The notes under the pieces: model-generated | Told to the model about the DNA's origin: nothing | Databases searched by the model: none | What the model saw: the letters and a program-made list of their open reading frames with translations, nothing else | Program-made: the position numbers and the translations under genes | Assembly: GCA_037044905.1 (NCBI GenBank) | Contig: JBAOKB010000160.1 | Coordinates: 1 to 64,000, forward strand | DNA from: Hortaea werneckii | Lineage: Eukaryota > Ascomycota > Dothideomycetes > Mycosphaerellales > Teratosphaeriaceae | Direction: 5' to 3' | Length of the DNA: 64,000 nt | Part shown: piece by piece, positions 21,690 to 31,585 of the stretch | Layout: each line of letters begins with the position of its first letter | Position numbering within the stretch: position 1 is the first letter of the stretch

Positions 21690-22550
21690 TCAGCGCTTTC
21701 CTTTTCCATCTCCATAGAGACGAGCTAGAATCCAGGGCACTGTCGAGCCATCACACCACAAATCATCGCTTTCGTACTTGGCATCCTCCATGCCCTCGTC
21801 CCACTCCCGCTCAAACTCGGTCCAGTCCTCTCTGACCTCGTCGCCTATATCGCGAGGATTGCTCTCCGTAGGATAAGGGTCGAAATAATAGGTCGAGGCG
21901 TGCAACTGCAGCCTAGAAGGACCATAGATAGCCGGGGAACTCATGCTCCCCGTCGGAGCCCATGGTGGTGGTCGTGGCTCGACCGGGGCATACCCCTGCA
22001 GGCCTATCAGACCGCTTGTGACCTGATCGCTGCTCTGAGAATGCTCGTTCAATTGCAGCAGCAATCTCTGTTCGAGTGGAGTCATCGGTTGCTGGACAGT
22101 CTGCGGCTGCGTGGCCCGCGGCTGGAACGTCTGGGCGAGGGAGCTGGTAAGGAGGTAGAGGTCTTGCCCGTTCGCATCTGGTCCCCCGGACTGTGGTGTG
22201 TATGAAAGGCCGGTGCTAGCAACTCCATTCGAGGCCGTTGAGGTCGCTTGTGTACCTTCGGTAGCCCATCCGCCTTCGTCGTCGCCCCCCACGCCGCCGG
22301 AATGGGCTGATTGAGTTGACGAGGGCAGAGCAACCTGCGGGCTCTCGTCGCCGTAATCTTCAAGGGCCTGCGGACTCGCTAGCAGCCCTCCACCTTCTCC
22401 CAGGCTCTCGCGATCCGCAGGCACCGGCACGTTCTGGCGCGGCTCTGAATTAGCTTCGCCGCTCTGCTCTCCGCCATGCTGCAAGCTGATTCCGTCTTCT
22501 CCGAGTGAGGAGGCAACGTGAATCTTCTTCTCGTTCTCCTGGCTTGCCAT
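21690..22550 (-). CDS. Disordered acidic orphan protein (286 aa)
   Basis: ATG-started frame (MASQENEKKIHVASS). Almost the whole protein is low-complexity: Gly/Ser/Glu/Gln-rich up to residue about 150, then Pro-rich. Only the C-terminal 70 residues look ordered and aromatic (TYYFDPYPTESN, DWTEFEREWDEGM, PWILARLYGDGKGKR). No signal peptide or membrane segment is visible. Function unknown. The frame is longer than expected by chance, but composition alone makes this a moderate call. Confidence 0.55.
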   Translation of the reverse strand: MASQENEKKIHVASSLGEDGISLQHGGEQSGEANSEPRQNVPVPADRESLGEGGGLLASPQALEDYGDESPQVALPSSTQSAHSGGVGGDDEGGWATEGTQATSTASNGVASTGLSYTPQSGGPDANGQDLYLLTSSLAQTFQPRATQPQTVQQPMTPLEQRLLLQLNEHSQSSDQVTSGLIGLQGYAPVEPRPPPWAPTGSMSSPAIYGPSRLQLHASTYYFDPYPTESNPRDIGDEVREDWTEFEREWDEGMEDAKYESDDLWCDGSTVPWILARLYGDGKGKR

Positions 22551-23829
22551 TGTTGCCTGTCAATCCCCGGGAGTGCCTTAACGCGTCAGTAAAGGGGTTC
22601 AAGCGTTCTGTGTTAAGGCCCAGGAGGGGCTGTGTAAACCGAAGTTGTCTGCTTCGAGGCTCAAATGATACACAGCTACGTCGCTGTCTTTGCGGAGAAT
22701 CTAAAGTCAGTGTTGCTCCGTAAAACACCCACGCGAGCACGGCATTTTGAGCACTCGAAACCGCGAAACCGCGGGACTTTCCGCCGCCCACAATGGCACA
22801 CACGTGACGACGGTCCTAGTCCGTTTCAGGAGCACACTTGGGACGGGGAGAAGGAAGATGTGCCATTGCAGTAGCCTAGCTTTGATGCTGGCGAGTCTGC
22901 CGCAGCTGCCAGCAGGGAGGGAGATAAAGACCATTCTCGCTGCACCAGCGTCTTCTCAAGGCATTGCCTCTCCTCTTCCTGGTGTTTGAAATTCGAGCAC
23001 AAGGATATCATTACAATTTGCACACAGGCGAAGGCAGCTGAGGGCACATTTTCGGCAATGCTGTATGCATGCTATGGTATCAATGAGTAGATGGAGAATG
23101 AGGATCTAGCGAACCTCTGCTTGCTTCGGAACATTGACCAGCTTTCCGTCTATGGCCCTTCGCGGAAACAGCGTGGTGAACGCTTGCAGTCTTTGTTGGG
23201 AAATGATAGTAGTCGCTCTACTAGGCCATTGCTTCATTACAGCACCGCTATCGCATTACTCATGCTCTGATGTCATGCCTGGCTGCTCGCCGTTGAAGTG
23301 CTCTTTCTGACCTGGCGAGAGGAAGAAGTCAATCAGCAGTAGACTCAGGCAGACTCTTAGCTCCTGAACAGCTCATTCATTGTCTACTTTGCCTGCAAAC
23401 TCTCGCTGCGGTTCTTAGAAAGCTATACCCAGCGCTGCGGGCAATGAACCTTCGCTCTGCTGGTCCTGACTTTAGCTACCGCTGCAGAGATCATTTCTCT
23501 CTCCCTGTTAGCTTCCGCACCCACCTCTTTTGCGAAGTCTGCATTTGCTGGCTTGTCCTCGAACGAGACACATCTTACGAACGCGGCTGTTCCCGCTTCA
23601 CTAAACCCATATTGGAAGGCACGCTTGTCAGAAGGCACCATGATGCTATTTGAATTCACAAGTCATCGCATTGTTCATATATGCATATGCCGCCATAGAA
23701 GTGGAGTACATTGGCTATCGCTGTCTCTGTGCTGATCGGTTGCTGCGGGAATCTCGTACACAATGTCCTCCTCGCTTGATGCTCTCACCACGCAGATGCT
23801 GGACGCTTTGTGGTCTGTAGCTATGTGGG
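22551..23829. other. Intergenic with one possible short exon
   Basis: Promoter side of the disordered gene and 3' side of the next minus-strand gene. A minus-strand frame at 23423-23659 (contains RAFQYGFSEAGTAAFV) has protein-like composition but no start or domain support. Otherwise nothing seen. Confidence 0.35.
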
Positions 23830-24954
23830 CTAGACAAGTCCATCATTGCCAGCATCGTCTTCTTCGTCAACTTGATCATCACCCTTGTTGTCGTCGAATT
23901 GGCGTAGTCTTTCATCTACTTCTTGCCCGGCCTTTTCGGCGCTCCTGTTACGGCGCAGCTGTCCTTTCAGGTTTGAAATGGTTTCGGGACACATCTTCTG
24001 CAGCAGGGCTTTCGTGCTCCGCACCTTGACGGCACTTGGTGCTTTCAATCTGTCCAGCCCTTTCCATGGTGACTGCGTGACGATCAATCCGTCGATTGGT
24101 GCTGGTTCTGGCAAAGCCGGGATGCGCGCCCCATGGAGAGCGAATGGTGCCCAGACCTCCGGCAACTCCTTGAGACTCATGTTGCTGTGTTGCGCGCGAT
24201 GAAAAGCCTTGCTTTGCTCCTGGGTGAAAATCAGGAAGTGGCTTGGTTGGATCTCCTGGATCAGGGCGCGAGAACCGTTAATGTCCCACTGCAGCGCCGC
24301 TGCACGCACTCCGTTTGCGCCGTAGAACGCACGTCGTGGCCACGCTTGCAATGTGCCATCTGCCAGACTCACCACCATGTAGACTTGGTCCGCATCTTTC
24401 GAAGGCTTGAAGTCTTCAATGATGCAGCAGTGAGTGTTTGGTGCGCTGATGTGGGCGGAGAGCATTTTCAAAACCTCATAGGGACGATCGCAGATCCAGC
24501 AGTAATATTGCGCGCTGCCATTCACCGTTGAGGTATAATGATATGCGTTCATCAGAGCATTCCTCTCGTCCTCGCTCTCGCTGCTGGGCTCTTTATTGCT
24601 GGAATCTCCATTTCTGGAATCTTCACTGCTGGAACTTTCGTCCATTACAGCAGCGCCTTGATGTCCGATCGGTAAAAGCTGTTGAAGTATCTGGCCTCCT
24701 GTGCGCATGCCAGCCCTCACCGTCGCTTCTGAGGATCTTTGGAGTTCTTGGGGCGTGGCTTTCCTAATACTCCAGCCTGGACGCTGCGAGCTCTTGTGCG
24801 CCCTGTACCCAGCGCCGGGGCGTACAGGAGGCACGAGGCCTTGATGTGGTATCGCAGCCGGCTGCTGCTGAGGCGGCGGTGGCGGCGGTACTACTGCTGG
24901 CTGTTGTGGCGCGACACCCTGGGTGAGTTCCGAAGAAGGTGGTTGGTTCGACAT
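23830..24954 (-). CDS. Orphan protein with a C2H2-like finger
   Basis: 374-codon ATG-started frame. The N-terminus is Pro/Gln-rich with a PPPPPPQQQP run. A Ser/Glu-rich acidic stretch precedes a finger-like segment: YYCWICDRPYEVL continuing to SAHISAPNTH gives CX2CX12HX6H. A folded region follows (VYMVVSLADGTLQAWPRRAF, SHFLIFTQEQSKAFHRAQH), and the tail is acidic. The finger spacing differs from the CX4CX16HX4H module of the genes at 9207 and 11988, so I do not group them. A nucleic-acid- or protein-binding role is plausible but inferred. Confidence 0.65.
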   Translation of the reverse strand: MSNQPPSSELTQGVAPQQPAVVPPPPPPQQQPAAIPHQGLVPPVRPGAGYRAHKSSQRPGWSIRKATPQELQRSSEATVRAGMRTGGQILQQLLPIGHQGAAVMDESSSSEDSRNGDSSNKEPSSESEDERNALMNAYHYTSTVNGSAQYYCWICDRPYEVLKMLSAHISAPNTHCCIIEDFKPSKDADQVYMVVSLADGTLQAWPRRAFYGANGVRAAALQWDINGSRALIQEIQPSHFLIFTQEQSKAFHRAQHSNMSLKELPEVWAPFALHGARIPALPEPAPIDGLIVTQSPWKGLDRLKAPSAVKVRSTKALLQKMCPETISNLKGQLRRNRSAEKAGQEVDERLRQFDDNKGDDQVDEEDDAGNDGLV

Positions 24955-25978
24955 TCTGCAACGGTAAATTAGGATTGAATCGATATGGCACCGTCCGCAG
25001 AAGTACGAACCTTGCCTTTCGGTGCTCGAACAGATATCTGTGACGAGTGGAGTTAAAGACGCGTCGCGGCAGTGGAGCAGCGCACGCGTACTGGTGCTTT
25101 TGATGAGTTCCGCCCGTGATTACGAGCAAACTGTTCGGCAGGTAGCAGGTATCTGATTGATGAGGCAGGCAAGGCTGTAGGCCTCGCAGTGAGACTTGTC
25201 GGCCAGTCTGATGCTGTGCGTCTTATTGGACTCGAGCGTGCGAAAGCGGCGACCAGAGGAGAGTACAAGATCGAAACCGGACAAATATTACGGGCGTTTC
25301 CGCCACCAAACGAAACTAGGCAGGCACACTCTGAGCTGTATCATACAGCACGAGACGGCTCTTTTGGGGCGTTCACGTTTGAATGTCTTACCGTCTCACC
25401 GACACTGTAAATGGCGCGGATTGCGTCCCTTAACGAGCGGAGGACTATCTCACGAAATGATGCACAGGGTGACTAAAGGCTGCTGTTCTGCAATTTGGCT
25501 TTGCGGAATATCTAGACGAATGCTGCCTACACTATCTTGTGCCAAAGCTAGAATGACTGTAGCTTTTGACGGCCACTCAGGGGCGGGTTTGGTCTTGCAA
25601 CCACTCTGCTGCTGTGTCTCCAATTGTCAGCCCCAGAGACACCAATTAGAGCCGATTCCGACGCGTCGTTGACTGTCTTCCTAACTAGCATGGGAAGGCC
25701 GAAGACTTTGTGTGGCTTGAGAGCAACAAGCTCTACCGGTCATCATACAAGTGTTGAGAGGCGTACGGTAGCATGCTGGGGCAATTCAGTCTACGTTTTG
25801 TGGCCTTCGCCCGACCGTACGTTCTCCGATGCGCTCGGCGCTGTAGTGTGTGCTTCACGAGCATGTCTGATCTCCCCAGCACGCTGCGGCATCTCCATAC
25901 GCTAGCTCCTCGCTCTTCATGAGTTGTGCCGACTCTCGCAGTCCCACAAGGCGCGGCAGCCATTTTGTGTCTCGCTCT
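24955..25978. other. Intergenic between two minus-strand genes
   Basis: About 1 kb with the promoter of the C2H2-like gene at the left end. Short ORFs only. The right end holds the first copy of a 62-bp tandem duplication. Confidence 0.4.
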
Positions 25979-26032
25979 TCATGAGTTGTGCCGACTCTCG
26001 CAGTCCCACAAGGCGTGGCAGCCATTGAGTGT
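25909..26032. repeat. 62-bp tandem direct duplication
   Basis: Two adjacent 62-bp copies starting at 25909 and 25971 differ at only a few positions (for example gcgcgg versus gcgtgg). The right copy contains the C-terminal codons and stop codon of the 148-aa ORF. The left copy lies beyond the stop. High identity implies a recent event. Confidence 0.9.
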
Positions 26033-26425
26033 CTCGCGCTTCTCTAGTTGGCCTTGCACCTGCCGCCTGTGCCATTCTTCGCTGAGGAACTGGCGTTCGT
26101 ATCCGCGTTGGATGCGGCGGACGAGCCCCTCGATGCCGCTGAGATGAAGGTCGTCGAGTAGGTCTTGTGGAGTCATGCTTTCGTCGATGAGCGCGGCCAG
26201 AAGGCCATCTTCAGGGGTTCGCTTGAGCTTCATCCACTGTCGGATGAGATAGTCTCTTTGCTCGGTAGCTCCTTTGATCTTCGCAGGGGCACCCCAGAGA
26301 AAACGCTCTGCTTCGATGAGGGTGGTGTTGCGCTGATCTCGGGCTGCTCGACGCGTGGTAGGCATGGCGAAGGCACTCAGTGGCGATTTCATTTCCTGGG
26401 ATGCGTCACGTACGCTCTGTGCCAT
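25979..26425 (-). CDS. Small basic orphan protein (148 aa)
   Basis: ATG-started frame (MAQSVRDASQEMKSP) with convincing protein composition. It has a basic N-terminus (TTRRAARDQRN), a helix-rich centre (EQRDYLIRQWMKLKRTPEDG, MTPQDLLDDLHLSGIEGLV) and a charged coil ending in CHALWDCESRHNS. The last codons and the stop lie inside a 62-bp tandem duplication. No domain is recognised. It might continue upstream through an intron, because protein-like minus-strand frames exist at 26647-27076, but I found no convincing junction. Confidence 0.5.
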   Translation of the reverse strand: MAQSVRDASQEMKSPLSAFAMPTTRRAARDQRNTTLIEAERFLWGAPAKIKGATEQRDYLIRQWMKLKRTPEDGLLAALIDESMTPQDLLDDLHLSGIEGLVRRIQRGYERQFLSEEWHRRQVQGQLEKRETLNGCHALWDCESRHNS

Positions 26426-29400
26426 ACCTGGTTTAGAGGAATGTTTGTTCGCGCGACAAAGCCAGGTCGTGAACCAAGCGGCACGGATGCGAGTCTACGA
26501 GACATGGGCGCAAAGTTCTACAGACGGCAAGCACTTTGTTACCGTGATTCAGGGGTATTTTGAAGATGACTACGCGCTACATGCTGCAGTTGACCTTGGG
26601 ATATTCCTGTTGGGCAAGTCATCACTACAAGAGGCTTGCAACTCCTCTATCCGCCCCCAGCTGCTCTTGATGGCGCTCCATAGTGGCCAGTGTTTCTACA
26701 GGCATTATGACTCTTCCAGCAACGCCTCAATACTGGCGCTATTGGCATAACTTTGGCTTGCTCGTGCCCAAGCAGAGTCTCTTTGCCCTGACGGTGGTGT
26801 TTTGTCTCGAGTGTATCTTCTTGACAGTGCGCGCGCTGCGCCGTAGGAGTGGTCACTGTTGGGCTTGCCATGGTCTTTCGTCTCTTGCGCAAAATACCAA
26901 GTGACTCGCTTACGCGTGCGCTCTTGGTGATTTTGTCTGTTTATCCTGCTGCTGGCTCTTGCTACTTCCCAGCGCGTCGCTGGGGGCCGGTTTTGCTGGT
27001 TTAGGGCCCATCTCCTGGCACTGGTGGTATCGCGTCCGAGGCAATGCTGGAAGACAAGCTCTTTCACCAGTGTCATGGTTATTGGTTTGTGAGATCTTGA
27101 AGGTTGAAGGAGGTAGGAGTCAGCAATGAGAATGATGCAAGGCTGGTGACATTCGTCGCAATCGCCTGTATGAATGTCGGTTGAGGCAAATAGGGCGTGG
27201 CCACCGTGGATCTCTAATGGCGAGTTTCACCAAGCAGTGAGGTTTATATCTCTGTTTGGTACTCTGGCGCAAGCAACTGACCGAGTACCCAAGGTTCGTT
27301 ATAAGCCTTAGAGTTGCTGACCAAGATAATAGCAGACCACCTCCGGACCTTCGCCAAGCCCCCTGAATCCGCATCGCAAGCTGGAAAGCCGCACACCTCC
27401 AGCCCTCCAAGGCCAGATCTCAACAACAACACATCAGAAAAATCCCAGAGTAGTGTGTGCTTGATCGCTATGACTTGATCTCAAATCTCTATGTGGTCGA
27501 TTTTGCGTGTGTTGACTACTTGGGATGATATCGTCGCCTAAGGGAAAGCTGATGGAAAGCGAGGATCCTGGCACAACACCGGCACAATTAACCAGCCGAT
27601 ATAAGATTCAGAAAGCAGTGCACTTTCGTCCTGGTATCCCGGGGGCGTGCCAGGATGCTGCCATATTAAGCAGTGGCGGGCATGCATAGGTTGCCTAGAT
27701 GCTCAGAGTTCCCGGACTAACAGCTGCGCGCTCGCTGCTCGCTGCTCGCTGCAAGAGGAGGATTTCAGTAAGCGGTATCAGTGATTGAAACGCCTAACTA
27801 ACCTTCTTCTACGTAGCAATCGGGGTGGACGGCGACCTGGACCAGGTAGACCCCACCCAGCCGGGTTCAAGCCCCAGCTTCTTTTTTTTTTTTTTTCCCT
27901 TTCCCCCTAACATTATTTCTTTGCTTCTGCCAAGGGTGTTGCATGAGTGCAAAGACGCTCTGCAACTTTCCTTTTGCCATTGTTACGACCATCATCAACC
28001 CGCGCAGCTGTTTCCGTGGAGAGGCTCACCTTCAGGGGAGCATGGAGCCACGTCGAGGCGGCAAGCGGAGAAGAGGGTCGTGTGGTCGCCAGCGTGGAAC
28101 TATCTATCCATTGATCGAACTTGTGGAGCGCGTACGGATCCCCGCGTAGTCATTTCTTTTACCCTTTACCACACTTACTACCCCCGTTGGGACCGTTTTA
28201 CATCATCAACCTCTCGTATTCACAACAGTTACAGTATCTGACATTCCTCTCATGCAAACCAAGTCTTCTCATCGCGTGCCAACAATCCTGAAGACACGCG
28301 TCCACTGTGTCGCGACGCCTCCGTTCGCGTCCCACACCTCTCTGTCACTGAGAATATCAATCTCTGCACAACGAGATGCTACGGATTTGACGCGAATCAC
28401 ACTCCTGGGCGCCCAGGGTGCCGTAAATGATGTCAATTTTGACCTCTGTGACGGGCTTCTCAACATGTATTCCACTATTCTGACGTGCATCTAGAGAAAC
28501 ACAGTCTCTTTTCGGGAAAGAGGCGTGTTGAGGCGAAAGAGAGTCGCGCCTTTCAATCAAAGTCCCTTATGACCGATGCGTTTGTGAGAAAGAGCATTGA
28601 TATAACAAGAAAGAAAACGTAAAGAGGAGAACGGACAATCAGAAGACACCTACAAAGCCTGCCAGAACTTCTTCACGCTGCGGCGCGAGTCCAGGTGCCA
28701 GCAACATCATAATCTGGAGGGCGGCCCAACTAGGGGATACCTGGCCCAGAAGGCCTTGGAGAGATTGAAGCTTACCTTTGTGCTGTAGCGGCAGCTTCGC
28801 AAGGAGTTAACATGATATTCCGCAATGAGGATTCCAATGGCTGCTGGTAAGCTGCAGAGAACCAGGACGTCACAGCGCGACCAAGGCCTTAGTGGTGGAT
28901 GATGGGCGACACTTGAGCTGCCCGAGTTCAAGACTTCTACTGGAGCTCTGGATGTGCGTCCAAGATTTCGCATGCGGACGGCTTCTGCTGACTCTCACTC
29001 TCTAGTCCCACACATGTGCTTCCACTCAACAATTAGGAGACAATGCACCATCCCAATGCCGTGCAGTGCCTATCAAAGAAACCCCCTCTGCCTATTCGGG
29101 ACCTCCAAATTGTTCGCGATACAAGAGGGAAGTATCCTTGGGCCAAATTATATCAACATGGAGCGTGGAAATATAAGATCTATAACGTCCTGCTCGCCGA
29201 TACGAAGTTGAACGCATCAAAGATTATGCGGAGAATTGCAACAGTTGCCCGAACGACACTTCAATGAGACATTGTTATTTCTTGGTGGAAACTGCTATTT
29301 TCAGAACGCAGAAATCCGTTTCGGCAAGTTTTGTTTTGTTACGGAGTAACCGCTCATTCACTTTTTCCTCCGCTCGCCAAAACTCGAGGCTGAAATTCAC

Positions 29401-29662
29401 TACAACACGAATTTCCATGGTGGCCCGAGCGCCCTCAAGACGGCTCCAGAAGCAACGTCCAACTTTTCCTTTATGTTTGTGACCAAGGCGACTTCTCAAG
29501 TAGCTTCTACATCTGCACTTCTGATCGAAAAGACCTTTCATAACACATCAGCGGTCCTGTACAATCTTTCATACTGACTGGAGAACATCCGCTTGCAGCC
29601 AACACCCAGAGTTGCTTGGTGGCACCTCACTTGCTCCCTCTGAGTTCCTGAGGACTTTCGCC
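26426..29662. other. Gene-poor region with unresolved ORFs
   Basis: About 3.2 kb without a supported gene. Overlapping minus-strand frames at 26647-26892 and 26705-27076 and a plus-strand frame from ATG 29043 (contains PIRDLQIVRDTRGKYPWAKL) look weakly protein-like. A short GCTCGCTGCT tandem repeat lies at about 27725-27753. The Pol III B-box-like site near 27865 is listed separately. The last 300 bp should be the promoter of the gene at 29663. Confidence 0.4.
27815..27896 (+). ncRNA. Possible Pol III / tRNA-like relic
   Basis: The sequence gggttcaagcccc contains a perfect B-box consensus (GGTTCRANNCC). It is followed within about 10 nt by a run of 15 T residues (27882-27896), which would act as a Pol III terminator. 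A weak A-box-like tagcaatcgggg lies about 50 nt upstream. No acceptor stem can be formed with the T-rich 3' end, so an intact tRNA is unlikely. At most this is a decayed tRNA or tRNA-derived short element. Confidence 0.2.
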
Positions 29663-31102
29663 ATGCAGCCAGACAACACTTTCAGCATGTATGCAAATCA
29701 AGCACCAGCAAAGTCCGCAATGCAGGATGCTTGGCGGCCGCAGCATGCAACAACCATCGGCACGCCGCTCCCTGCAAACCTGGATGCAACCCCAATCTTG
29801 CAGAGCCCGCCAACGACAGCACAGACAACTTCCCAGGGCGCATACCAAGATATGCCTATCAACAGCAACCAACGTCTTGAATCATCCCCACACCCTACGC
29901 TCTTACAAGCCCCGCACTTTGCCCCACAGGTCACACCTCGTCTGCACCCCCAAGCTGGGAAGTTCATTTATGTGTCAAAATGGGCTTATGGTCTTGGTCC
30001 TTCACCACCACAGGCCTCTCCATCTGCGCAGCAATATCCCTCACCTCAACCTACCACGGTCTATGGCATGATGGAGGGGCCTCTACCAGCACTGACGGGT
30101 TCTCACCTACCTCTGGGGGTCAATCAGGCCTACCACCAAGGGTGGGCCGCAGCATTGACACCTCCAACACAAATGCACACCCCGCCAACACTAACTTCCA
30201 ATTCAATGGTTCAGAAGCGTTCGTATGGTGAAATTGATGGAGAACAGAGCGCTAGGCCTTTCCTATCCCCATATCAGGTCTCATGCGATGCTGATCAAAG
30301 AGGAGCCAAACGCCAGAAGGTGACGAATGGCCATGGCTTGGCGACAGACGCTGGCGAGGGTGTTGAGCAACGGGTCGAGAGAAGCGCGGTCGATGATCTT
30401 GAGTTTCAGAGTCTGGCGGAAGCTCAACAGAATCAGCACAGCTGCGTGCCCGTCCTACCTGAGACGGCTGCCAAAGACAAGATCGAAGCTATTCAAGAGA
30501 GCAGTAGCAAGCAGCGTGACTGGGTCAAGGCAATCGTCAATGTCATCGGTGGAGGCTTCAAACAGCTACCGGGTGGCGAGCACGACAAATTCCCAGGCCA
30601 CGTTCAGGAATGGCAAAGATTTCAGAACAGCAACCTGGCCAAAGTGCACAAAGCGATGCAAGAGAAGGGCAAGAGGGGTATCGAGCTGGCCGCGTGGGCT
30701 TTGCTCCGGACAGTCTTGAAAGGGCATAGCCGCGGACTGCGCCAGACCGGTACCTGGACAGTGGACAAGCGTTCGACGGTGACAGAGCGACTGCAGAAGT
30801 GCGTCAAGGCTATTCAAGAGTTGCCTATTGTTGCGCTGGATACGTTGAAAGACCAGGGCATTCATGAGTTCGCTGCAAATCCAGAGTCGTTCGCCAAGCG
30901 CAAGATCGGCAATCTCTGGGTCAATTACTACAAGAAGCTCGCGGCGAAGGGAACCAAGATCCCTCAAGAAGAGAAATCAAGTGCAGTGAAGTCTGCAGAT
31001 GGAATTCAGCAGCAAAGTGTGGGAGGGGCCGGTGGAGAGCACGATGATGAAGGCCCCCCGGTCGAAGAAAGTGAACTGTCTGTAGAGGGGGAAAAAGAGT
31101 GA
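29663..31102 (+). CDS. Orphan protein sharing a domain with the AT-hook gene
   Basis: 479 codons from ATG 29663 (gccATGcagcca; MQPDNTFSMYANQ). The longer frame upstream opens only with TTG. The first 200 residues are Pro/Gln/Ser/Thr-rich and disordered. A basic patch GAKRQKVTNG could be a nuclear localisation signal. Residues about 275-440 are helical (RDWVKAIVNVIGGGFKQL, RGIELAAWALLRTVLKG, TERLQKCVKAIQEL) and contain GIHEFAANPESFAKRK, which lines up with GMAKFATNPNYYAFTK of the 435-2057 protein. The C-terminus is acidic. It has no AT-hook. Shared architecture with the AT-hook gene suggests paralogs 28 kb apart; the function is unknown. Confidence 0.75.
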   Translation: MQPDNTFSMYANQAPAKSAMQDAWRPQHATTIGTPLPANLDATPILQSPPTTAQTTSQGAYQDMPINSNQRLESSPHPTLLQAPHFAPQVTPRLHPQAGKFIYVSKWAYGLGPSPPQASPSAQQYPSPQPTTVYGMMEGPLPALTGSHLPLGVNQAYHQGWAAALTPPTQMHTPPTLTSNSMVQKRSYGEIDGEQSARPFLSPYQVSCDADQRGAKRQKVTNGHGLATDAGEGVEQRVERSAVDDLEFQSLAEAQQNQHSCVPVLPETAAKDKIEAIQESSSKQRDWVKAIVNVIGGGFKQLPGGEHDKFPGHVQEWQRFQNSNLAKVHKAMQEKGKRGIELAAWALLRTVLKGHSRGLRQTGTWTVDKRSTVTERLQKCVKAIQELPIVALDTLKDQGIHEFAANPESFAKRKIGNLWVNYYKKLAAKGTKIPQEEKSSAVKSADGIQQQSVGGAGGEHDDEGPPVEESELSVEGEKE

Positions 31103-31585
31103 AATGTCAGCAACGCGGCATTGAAGTGCATCATGAGGCTCTGCAACCTCCACCAAAGGCATTACATTTTGAGTATATTGGGCATTCTATCAACATGGAG
31201 CTAAGTTTGCGTTGGCCGAGATCTTGAGATAGGTGGGGGCGGGCTAATCATGCGGGAAGCTGGCAAAGAACTTGTACTTATAGTCATTAGCTTTAGGACT
31301 CAGCATCGAGATTCAGGACATGGAGATTGAAGTGGCACCATTGATTCCAATACGCCTTTCCCCGCCGTCTTGAACAATCTCTGATAGCGGATAGGATGGG
31401 TGTTTCATTATGTTTCCCCAGCACTTGCTTGTCTCTAACGCCTTTGGGCAAACCGATGATCTACAGTATCTCTGACCAGGTCTCCACTATTGCAGATATA
31501 CCTTGAGAGAGTGAGAACTCACACAGACATTTTGCGGTTGCTGTTTTCTTTCTCATTTCTCCTCAACCCGCTTAATCGTCTCACC
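31103..31585. other. Intergenic, promoter of the secreted-protein gene
   Basis: About 480 bp marking the boundary between the orphan block and the more conserved half. No specific element recognised. Confidence 0.4.

Noticed and set aside
27815..27896. Intact tRNA gene
   Set aside because: A B-box and T-run are present, but no acceptor stem or convincing A-box can be drawn, so it is kept only as a low-confidence relic.
17000..29600. Transposon in the gene-poor zone
   Set aside because: I looked for reverse transcriptase, integrase and DDE-type motifs and for long terminal or inverted repeats and saw none. There is also no obvious AT-rich, RIP-like composition.
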